Positions 57,357 through 64,000 of a stretch of DNA of 64,000 nucleotides are shown in pieces. A model generated the notes under the pieces. That model worked only from the letters and a program-made list of their open reading frames with translations. It searched no databases and was not told where the DNA came from. This stretch comes from a bacterium (GTDB lineage: Bacteria > Patescibacteriota > Patescibacteriia > 2-12-FULL-60-25), in contig JAJYXM010000016.1 in assembly GCA_021796435.1 (NCBI GenBank), positions 1,184,625-1,248,624 of the forward strand, read 5' to 3'. The translations under genes and the position numbers were made by a program. Position 1 is the stretch's first letter; each line of letters opens with the position of its first letter.

Positions 57357-58214
57357 TCATTCCAATCCCTTGTCGATATTGATGTTGGCGGATTGTGAGC
57401 GGATGATGTCGAGCGGAGCGTCGAGCGAGCTTTCGATCGGGTTGCCGAACCTGTAGTTCACGTAGAACGACTCGGAGATGTCGTCCACCTGGTGGATCCA
57501 ATCGGAGCCGAAAAGACCGCTGGCCACTTCTTCGGTCTTGACCCAACGCAACATCCCGTTCTTGGTCGGCAGATACGTCTTCACGTCGGTCTGGAATTTG
57601 ACGAGCTTCGAGCCGGGCTTGTAAGTGACGTTGGAACCGATGGGGATGAGGGACATCTGGTCGATCGGGATGGTCTTCACGGCGCTGAAATCCTTGTACC
57701 AGGTAAAATAGACTTTTTCGTTCGGAAAGACGTAGCGCTTGCCGTCTGCGCCGTAATAATAGACGGCCGTGTCGTTAAGCGTGTTCGCATCGCCGTCGTC
57801 CGGTATCTTGATCAGGTCGCCGACCGAAATATCCCAGCTCAACCCGCCGGAATAATCGATGGTCACGTCGCGCTGGATCAGGACGCCATCCGCCGTCGCG
57901 GTGTATGTCGAAGCGCCGTTCTTGAGCGACGAGACAAGGAAATAGGCCTTACCCAAGGAATCGGTCGTGTCGCTTTCGGTCTTGATCTCATCCACCTTGC
58001 CGCGGGATGAGGTCAGCACGACCTTGATGCCGCTCATGGCAGCCAAATTGATGTCTTTGACCGTCACGGTGATGCGTGAATTCTCGATACCGTCGGCTTT
58101 GAGTGCGCTCTTCTGGGAAGAGATGCGGCTATTCACCGCGTCGACGGAAGCCGCAGAGACCGCGAGCGGCAATAGGACGAACAATATCGCGGAAACAAAA
58201 AAAGTCTTCTTCAT
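57357..58214 (-). CDS. Exported protein with Ig-like domain and C-terminal YFTWY module
   Basis: 285 residues from ATG 58214 (MKKTFFVSAILFVLLPLAVSA is a signal peptide, quoted as its first residues MKKTFFVSAILF). One Ig-like domain (VTVKDINLAAMSGIKVVLTSS) precedes the module VGDLIKIPDDG, VYYYGADGKRYVFP, KVYFTWYKDFSAV, IGSNVTYKPGS and LRWVKTEE, homologous to the end of the protein at 48.8-50.4 kb. A TGCTATCAT box ends 9 nt before the ATG. Surface or periplasmic; role unknown. Confidence 0.8.
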   Translation of the reverse strand: MKKTFFVSAILFVLLPLAVSAASVDAVNSRISSQKSALKADGIENSRITVTVKDINLAAMSGIKVVLTSSRGKVDEIKTESDTTDSLGKAYFLVSSLKNGASTYTATADGVLIQRDVTIDYSGGLSWDISVGDLIKIPDDGDANTLNDTAVYYYGADGKRYVFPNEKVYFTWYKDFSAVKTIPIDQMSLIPIGSNVTYKPGSKLVKFQTDVKTYLPTKNGMLRWVKTEEVASGLFGSDWIHQVDDISESFYVNYRFGNPIESSLDAPLDIIRSQSANINIDKGLE

Positions 58215-58393
58215 ATCTGTGCCATGATAGCAGAGACTACCCTGCAGGGGTAGTTGTTCGCCCAACTACCCCTGCACCCCAAGGGCGCCCCTGATCTGCG
58301 CTTCTCGCGCGACTGATGCTCGATAAGGGTCCCCGGGGGACAAAAACGAAAAGCAGGCTACTTTGCCCGCTTTTCATGTTTGCTGATTGTCTT

Positions 58394-61279
58394 TTATAGA
58401 GCGGCCTTCAGATATTTAGCGGTCAGGGATCTCTTGTTCTTCGCGACTTCCTCCGGCGTACCTTCGACCAGCACCTCACCGCCGCGCAAGCCGCCTTCTG
58501 GCCCCATATCGATGACCCAGTCGGCGCATTTGACCACGTCCAAATTGTGTTCGATGACCAAGACGGTATTCCCCTTGTCGACCAAGGCCTGAAGCACGAT
58601 GAGCAGTCGTTTGATGTCGTCGAAATGCAATCCGGTCGTAGGTTCGTCAAGGATGTAGAGCGTCTTGCCCGTGGCGCGACGCGAAAGCTCGGTCGAGAGT
58701 TTGACGCGCTGCGCCTCACCGCCGGAAAGTGTCGTAGCTGGCTGACCGAGACGGACGTAGCCCAAGCCGACCTCATGCAGAACGGAAAGCTTTTCGTAGA
58801 TCAACGGCTGATCCACGAAGAAGCGGCGCGCTTCCTCGACGGTCATATCCAGGATGTCGGCGATGGTCTTGCCATGATAATGGATCTCGAGCGCTTCTTT
58901 GTTGTAGCGTTTGCCGTGACACTCGGTGCACTCTACGTAGACGTCCGGCAGGAACTGCATCTGGATCTGCACATAACCTTCGCCGCCGCAGGTCTCGCAG
59001 CGGCCTCCGCCTTTGACGTTGAACGAGAACTTGCCGGCGTCGTATCCACGCATCTTGGCTTCCGGTATCTCGGTGAAGAGGTCGCGGATCACGGTGAAGA
59101 CGCCAGTGTAGGTCGCAGGATTGGAACGCGGTGTGCGGCCGATCGGTGATTGGTCGACGGAAACGACCTTGTCCAGATTGTCGATGCCCTCGATTTTCTT
59201 GTGTGCGCCCGGCATGTCTTTGGCGTTATAGAAATGCGCCGAGAGGGCACGGCCAAGGATATCGAGCACCAGGGTGGATTTCCCGGAACCGGATACGCCC
59301 GTCACACAGACGAACTTACCCAGCGGGAATTTACAGTCGACGTTCTTGAGGTTGAATTCGGAAGCGCCACGGACGGTCACGGCTTTGCCGTTGCCTTTGC
59401 GGCGGACTTTCGGTTTTTCAATCTTCTTCTTGCCCAGGATGTAAGCGCCGGTCAAAGATTCCTTGTTGCGTTTGATCTCGGCCATCGTGCCCTGGGCCAC
59501 GATCTCGCCGCCGTATTCTCCGGCACCCGGGCCGACATCGACGACGTAATCGGCAGCTTCCATCACGGCCTGGTCATGTTCGACGACCAAAACGGTATTG
59601 CCCAGGTCGCGCAGACGTTTCATGGTCAGGATGAGTTTGTCGTTATCGCGCGGATGCAGACCGATGGAAGGCTCGTCCAGGATGTAGATGACACCGGAAA
59701 GTTCGGAACCGAGCTGGACGGCCAAGCGCACGCGCTGTGATTCTCCGCCGGAGAGCGACATGGCGCTGCGATCCAGCGTGAGATAGCCGAGACCTACGTC
59801 GATCAGGTTACGGATGCGGCGTTTCACTTCCTGCGATATCTGATCGACGATGAGGCGTTCACGTTCGGTGAAGCCCTGCGGATCGGCTTTCTTGTCGTTC
59901 TTCAGACGCACGATCTTGGAAGCCTTGGCTTTGACCGGTCCGCGGCCCAAGGATTCGAAGAAAGCGAGGCATTCATCGATGGGCAGACTGACCAGATCAG
60001 AGATGCTCTTATCCGCGACCGTCACGAGCAAAGCTTCGCGGCGCAGGCGCTTGCCTCCGCAATCCGGGCAGACCAAGACGCGCATGTATGATTCGATCTC
60101 TTTCTGCACGTATTCGGAATCCGTCTGACGATATTTATCCTCGAGCGTCGAGAGGATGCCTGGGAAGTTGAGTTTCTTGCCTTCCACGTCGTAGAGCCTG
60201 TCGCCGGTACCTTCAAGCAAGACTTTCAGCGCATCTTTGGAGAGCTTGCCGACTTCGACATGGGCGGAAAATCCGTTGGCTTCGGCGACCGCCTCGAGCA
60301 ATTTCATGAATGACGTCTGATTACCGGCGATGCGCGTCAGCGGCTTGATGGCGCCTTGAGCGATGGTCAAGCGTTTATTCGGGATCACCAGATCGGCATC
60401 CAAGACCAGCTTGTTGCCCAAACCGGTGCAACCCGGACAAGCGCCGTGAGGCGAGTTGAAGGAGAAGAGGCGCGGTTCGAGGACCGGCAGGGAAATATTG
60501 CACGTGGGACAGAACAGGGATTGCGAAAAAGTCGTCTCTTCGCCAGTCTCCTCATCCAGTACCGTTATAAGTCCGTTGCCCAGATCCAAAGCCTGCTTGA
60601 GTATCTCGAGCAAGGATTCCATGACCAGGCTGGATTTCTGTTCGATCCGCGTGACGACCACGTCGACGCTATGCGTCTTGGTCTTATCCGGCCGTGTGCG
60701 CATCAGCTCGTCGATATCTACGACAGTGCCGTCGTACCTGACCTGGGAATACCCCGCACGTTCGGCTCCCTGCAGGACTATCTTATGCTCCCCTTTCTGT
60801 TCGCGGACCATCGGCGCCAAAAGCACCAGAGTGGACTTCTGGATCATGGCCAGGATCTTTTCGGCGATCTCGCGCTGACTCAACTCGCTGACGGCCTTGC
60901 CGCACTGGGGACAATGCGCCCGACCGGCGCGAGAAAAAAGCAGACGGAAAAAATCATACACTTCGGTCACGGTACCGACCGTGGAACGCGGATTATGCGA
61001 AGAGGATTTCTGGTCGATGGCTACGGTCGGCGAGAGGCCGAGTATCTCATCGACATCAGGCTTATCCTGCAGTTCGAGGAACTGGCGCGCGTACGAAGAC
61101 AGACTCTCGATGTAACGGCGCTGGCCTTCGGCATGGATGGTATCGAAGGCGATACTCGACTTCCCTGAACCGGAAAGACCGGTTATGACGATGAATTTAT
61201 TCTTAGGCAAGTCCAAAGAAACGTTCTTCAGGTTATGGACACGGGCGCCCTTGATGGAGATGGTGTTATGTACGCTCAT
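58394..61279 (-). CDS. uvrA: UvrA excinuclease ABC subunit A
   Basis: 961 residues, full length. Two ABC ATPase halves with Walker [10 protein letters not shown] and GVSGSGKST, signature LSGGESQRV and [11 protein letters not shown], Walker [12 protein letters not shown] and [10 protein letters not shown]. Zinc modules include [30 protein letters not shown] and [19 protein letters not shown]. It recognises bulky DNA damage and loads UvrB. No frame damage. Stands alone; UvrB and UvrC are not in the window. Confidence 0.98.
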   Translation of the reverse strand: MSVHNTISIKGARVHNLKNVSLDLPKNKFIVITGLSGSGKSSIAFDTIHAEGQRRYIESLSSYARQFLELQDKPDVDEILGLSPTVAIDQKSSSHNPRSTVGTVTEVYDFFRLLFSRAGRAHCPQCGKAVSELSQREIAEKILAMIQKSTLVLLAPMVREQKGEHKIVLQGAERAGYSQVRYDGTVVDIDELMRTRPDKTKTHSVDVVVTRIEQKSSLVMESLLEILKQALDLGNGLITVLDEETGEETTFSQSLFCPTCNISLPVLEPRLFSFNSPHGACPGCTGLGNKLVLDADLVIPNKRLTIAQGAIKPLTRIAGNQTSFMKLLEAVAEANGFSAHVEVGKLSKDALKVLLEGTGDRLYDVEGKKLNFPGILSTLEDKYRQTDSEYVQKEIESYMRVLVCPDCGGKRLRREALLVTVADKSISDLVSLPIDECLAFFESLGRGPVKAKASKIVRLKNDKKADPQGFTERERLIVDQISQEVKRRIRNLIDVGLGYLTLDRSAMSLSGGESQRVRLAVQLGSELSGVIYILDEPSIGLHPRDNDKLILTMKRLRDLGNTVLVVEHDQAVMEAADYVVDVGPGAGEYGGEIVAQGTMAEIKRNKESLTGAYILGKKKIEKPKVRRKGNGKAVTVRGASEFNLKNVDCKFPLGKFVCVTGVSGSGKSTLVLDILGRALSAHFYNAKDMPGAHKKIEGIDNLDKVVSVDQSPIGRTPRSNPATYTGVFTVIRDLFTEIPEAKMRGYDAGKFSFNVKGGGRCETCGGEGYVQIQMQFLPDVYVECTECHGKRYNKEALEIHYHGKTIADILDMTVEEARRFFVDQPLIYEKLSVLHEVGLGYVRLGQPATTLSGGEAQRVKLSTELSRRATGKTLYILDEPTTGLHFDDIKRLLIVLQALVDKGNTVLVIEHNLDVVKCADWVIDMGPEGGLRGGEVLVEGTPEEVAKNKRSLTAKYLKAAL

Positions 61280-61394
61280 GGTGGTTATAAATGGTTGCCG
61301 CAGAGACTACCACTTTTTTTTCCTCCTGGCAAGCCTGCCACCCGATGCGAAAAAAACAAATACTTTACAATCGGTGCGTCAGGCGCAAAAAATA

Positions 61395-61416
61395 CGCCCC
61401 GGTCGACACCGGGGCG
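61395..61416 (-). terminator. Terminator of the DsbA-like gene
   Basis: CGCCCCGG/CCGGGGCG with a 6-nt loop, followed on the minus strand by TATTTTTTGCG. Confidence 0.8.
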
Positions 61417-61450
61417 CTGCTCTCGCAGCAAGAGCTTGTTAAACGTTGGA

Positions 61451-62209
61451 TTAATTCTGCTCTGCCAGCTGTACTGCGGCTTGGAACATCGCTTCGAAAT
61501 GGTCGGCATCCATAGCGCCATCGACCTTGTGCCCGTTGAAGAAAAAGGTCGGCGTGCCACGGCCTCCGGCGCTGACCGCATCGGCATACGACTTGTCCAC
61601 TTCCGGCAACGTCTGTTTCGAACTTACGCATTGGTTGAAGGCCTGCATGTCGAGTCCTGCACGCTGCGCCATCAAAGCGAGCGCGTCGGGTGTACGGGCA
61701 GAGAGGTTCTCGTACAACATATCGTGGAACACCCAGTACTTATCCTGGCTCTGCAGAAATGCGCACCTGGCGGCGACGGATATGTCTTTGGTCGCAGGAT
61801 GCAGTTCCTCGATCGGGAAGTCGCGGAGGATGAGATACGCATCGTCAGCGTGCTTGGCCATGAACTCGCGCATGACGTTCGCGGTGCGCTGGCAGAACGG
61901 ACAGTCGTAATCGACGAACTCGACTATCTTGACCTTGGCCGAGGGATTTCCCAGGGTCGGATTAACACCTGACTCGATCGTGGAGATCAAGCTATCCGAA
62001 GGATGAGTAGCGGATAAGATGGTTTCGGCGTCGGGCAACAAGGAAATCTGCTCGAGGGTCAAACCTTGCGGTATCTTTCCGCTTTTCATGAGATATATGT
62101 ATTTGACCATGTTGAAACCTATATACCCGATGAAGCCAAGCACGATCAGACCCAAAATCGAGCCGATGAGAGGCAAAGGACGACGGTACCAGGGGCGTTT
62201 TCCATCCAT
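61451..62209 (-). CDS. Membrane-anchored DsbA/DsbG-like thiol oxidoreductase
   Basis: 252 residues. N-terminal transmembrane helix (PLIGSILGLIVLGFIGYIG), then a thioredoxin fold with active site CPFC (Cys103, Cys106) in VDYDCPFCQRT and the cis-Pro loop GRGTPTFFFNG. It should oxidise or shuffle disulfides outside the cytoplasm; the VKOR-like protein at 48 kb could recycle it. Divergent from secG, which shares the upstream region. GAGG lies a few bases before the ATG. Confidence 0.92.
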   Translation of the reverse strand: MDGKRPWYRRPLPLIGSILGLIVLGFIGYIGFNMVKYIYLMKSGKIPQGLTLEQISLLPDAETILSATHPSDSLISTIESGVNPTLGNPSAKVKIVEFVDYDCPFCQRTANVMREFMAKHADDAYLILRDFPIEELHPATKDISVAARCAFLQSQDKYWVFHDMLYENLSARTPDALALMAQRAGLDMQAFNQCVSSKQTLPEVDKSYADAVSAGGRGTPTFFFNGHKVDGAMDADHFEAMFQAAVQLAEQN

Positions 62210-62273
62210 ATGTTTTGCCTCATATTAACACATAATTAGCCATACCCACAGACCTGGAGAAGCGACTTGCGGA

Positions 62274-62302
62274 TTGACTAAGTCGGCATAACAAGCTAAC
62301 CT
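62274..62302 (+). promoter_or_regulatory. Promoter of secG
   Basis: TTGACT, 17-nt spacer, TAACCT, 14 nt before the ATG. Confidence 0.6.
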
Positions 62303-62316
62303 CCAGACACTCAAAT

Positions 62317-62535
62317 ATGCGTTCAATCTTGTTATCCGTCATCCAGATAGCCATATCGATACTCTTGATAACAGCGATCCTGTTGCAGCAACGGGGCACG
62401 GGTCTAGGCGCAGCCTTCGGCGGTGCCAGCGATGTCTTCCGCACCAAGCGCGGCATAGAGAAATCACTGTTCTACGCGACCATAGTGCTGTCGGTCCTGT
62501 TCTTCGTTACGGCCGTCCTAAACGTCGTCCTATAA
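62317..62535 (+). CDS. secG: Preprotein translocase subunit SecG
   Basis: 72 residues with two transmembrane helices and the conserved loop LLQQRGTGLGAAFGGAS, then FRTKRGIEK. It assists SecYE in protein export. It precedes the peptide-binding protein gene by 6 bp, an arrangement I associate with Patescibacteria. Confidence 0.95.
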   Translation: MRSILLSVIQIAISILLITAILLQQRGTGLGAAFGGASDVFRTKRGIEKSLFYATIVLSVLFFVTAVLNVVL

Positions 62536-62541
62536 ACCAAC

Positions 62542-64000
62542 ATGAAACCTTCGGGTCTCATCAACCGTATCAAAAGCCGGTCTGGTCGGGCATTGGGCTG
62601 GTTTTCGCGCTGGCGCAAAACGGAAGAGAAGAACCCGGAACTCGGAAGCGACCATGACCTGGTGGTCAGAGTCACCTCGCCGGAAAAGATGCCGCGCTAT
62701 CGCCAGTTGCGCTATGCCTTGCGCGTCATCCCGCAGAACGAAAAACGCCTCCTCCTGATCGCCTTCGTCATATTCGTATTGTCTTTGACGACGGCCGGCG
62801 TCTTTTGGCTGCAGCCGCATCTGGGGCAAAGACCTGCTTTCGGCGGGACATACACCGAAGCGATCATCGGCCAACCGAAGTACATCAACCCATTCGATGC
62901 GCTCGCCAATGACGCAGACAAGGACCTCACCAAACTGATCTTCTCGGGACTGTATAAGCAGGACGGCCTCGGAGTGACGCCGGATTTGGCCGAATCGCAG
63001 GAACTCTCGGAAGACGGCAAGACACTGACGATAAAATTACGCCACGGAGTGCTTTTCCATGACGGCTCGGAACTCATCGCGAGCGACGTGCAATATACTT
63101 ACGAAGCGGTCCAGGACACGGCACGCATGAGTCCGTTGCAGCCTTTATACAGCAACCTGAAGATCTCCGTGGTCGATGACTATACCGTGGTCTTCACGCT
63201 GGAAAAGCCGGATGCCCTGATCCTGAACAAGCTGACCCTGGGGATCGTGCCGGCGCATCTTTGGCAGGACATGCCGGTCGGCGCAGCCCACGTGTCAGAC
63301 CTGAACCTGAAACCTATCGGCAGCGGACCGTATAAGGTGAAATCATTCAGACGTGACAGCATAGGCAACATCTATTCATATTCCCTGGAGGCTTTCGACG
63401 GCTACTACGGCGAGAAACCGCATATCCAGACGATAGTCATGCAGTATTACCCTGACCAGACGCAAGCTTTGGATGCATTACGTTCCGGTCTGGTCGAAGG
63501 CATGCCTTTCGTCAATGCCACAGATGCCGCGAAGAACAAAGCTTCCGGACGCCTCAAGGACGTGAAGCTGGAACTACCTCAGGAAACCGTCGCCTTCTTC
63601 AACCTGAAAGATTCCCTCTTGTCGTCCAAGGATGTGCGTACGGCACTAGGCTTGGCGGTCAACAAACAAGACATCGTGGATGCCTTGGATGGATCTGCGG
63701 CACAGGTGGACACGCCATTCCCCTTCATGGAGATGTCGACCGGCACTCCGCTGACGCAAGACCTGGATAAAGCACGGACGCTGCTCACCCAAGCCGGTTG
63801 GACCTTGAAAGACGGAGAGAATGTCCGGGCAAAAGCACAAAAGGACAACACAGCCAGCAGCACGCAATTCGCGATCAGCATCCTGACGCCAGATAATCCC
63901 GATCTGCTCAAGATAGCGGAAGCCCTGAAGCGCCAGTGGTCCCTCATCGGAGCCAAGGTTGAGATCGAAGCGATACCGATAGACGAAGTCATGCGTCGTG
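62542..64000 (+). CDS. Membrane-anchored ABC-type peptide-binding protein (SBP_bac_5), 3' truncated
   Basis: The first 486 residues are in the window and the frame runs off the right edge. A basic cytoplasmic start and one transmembrane helix (LLLIAFVIFVLSLTTAGVFWL region) anchor it, followed by the binding-protein fold: PKYINPFDALANDADKDLTKL, LTIKLRHGVLFHDGSEL, IGSGPYKVKSF and VRTALGLAVNKQDIVDAL. Such proteins bind oligopeptides for import; Patescibacteria rely on uptake of peptides. Directly downstream of secG. Confidence 0.93.
   Translation, partial: MKPSGLINRIKSRSGRALGWFSRWRKTEEKNPELGSDHDLVVRVTSPEKMPRYRQLRYALRVIPQNEKRLLLIAFVIFVLSLTTAGVFWLQPHLGQRPAFGGTYTEAIIGQPKYINPFDALANDADKDLTKLIFSGLYKQDGLGVTPDLAESQELSEDGKTLTIKLRHGVLFHDGSELIASDVQYTYEAVQDTARMSPLQPLYSNLKISVVDDYTVVFTLEKPDALILNKLTLGIVPAHLWQDMPVGAAHVSDLNLKPIGSGPYKVKSFRRDSIGNIYSYSLEAFDGYYGEKPHIQTIVMQYYPDQTQALDALRSGLVEGMPFVNATDAAKNKASGRLKDVKLELPQETVAFFNLKDSLLSSKDVRTALGLAVNKQDIVDALDGSAAQVDTPFPFMEMSTGTPLTQDLDKARTLLTQAGWTLKDGENVRAKAQKDNTASSTQFAISILTPDNPDLLKIAEALKRQWSLIGAKVEIEAIPIDEVMRR

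Overview
The window looks like a chromosome segment of a Patescibacteria (Candidate Phyla Radiation) bacterium. The reasons are the many short surface and pilus proteins, a DUF4012 protein next to a DUF11-type protein and a GT4 glycosyltransferase, two exported proteins sharing a module with the motif YFTWY, a TrmB-type regulator repertoire, secG followed by an anchored peptide-binding protein, and near-leaderless promoters. Finer placement (Uhrbacteria- or Magasanikbacteria-like) is only a guess. The genetic code looks standard and nothing indicates a prophage or CRISPR array.

Layout: 1-1.2 kb, end of nusB, rnc and tRNA-Arg. 1.3-7.7 kb, a small membrane protein and a three-gene envelope operon (GT4, DUF4012, DUF11-like). 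7.8-12.1 kb, an orphan gene, a large PAS/GAF sensor kinase and a UPF0173 hydrolase. 12.2-25.2 kb, the most unusual region: six proteins ending in a PEP-synthase-type swivelling phosphohistidine domain, one stand-alone ATP-grasp (PPDK N-terminal) protein, an HD protein, a TrmB regulator and two SixA-like histidine phosphatase genes (one frameshifted). No PEP/pyruvate TIM-barrel domain is present. I infer a split phosphohistidine relay or phosphotransferase set with one donor and several acceptors. 26-35 kb, a RAYT-type transposase, a MoxR/vWA pair, a second TrmB regulator, a fused SHMT-like/class II aldolase, MgtC, and four tRNA genes (Pro, Gly, Phe, Ile-GAT), each surrounded by broken partial copies of itself mixed with hairpin elements. 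35-47.6 kb, orphan genes, an Asp-ligated ferredoxin with its reductase, a PRTase-like protein bracketed by a 151-bp duplication of the hppA tail, the proton pyrophosphatase, and an archaeal-style RNase HII. 47.7-64 kb, an unusual tRNA-Ile(UAU), a VKOR-like protein with a pilin, a surface protein, a P-type ATPase with an altered CPC motif, an AI-2E transporter, a RluD-type synthase, a CMP-kinase-like protein, rplS, uvrA, a DsbA-like protein, secG and a truncated peptide-binding protein.

Two gene populations are visible. Core-type genes sit in overlapping operons, often with a -10 box only 6-15 nt before the start codon and no Shine-Dalgarno. Many orphan genes are single units with a strong GGAGG-like ribosome site and their own hairpin terminator, suggesting separate acquisition.

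The best candidates for undescribed biology are (i) the split ATP-grasp/His-swivel island, (ii) the tRNA-associated hairpin cassettes, and (iii) the tRNA-Ile locus in which two exact halves of one tRNA, cut inside the anticodon, flank an intact copy.
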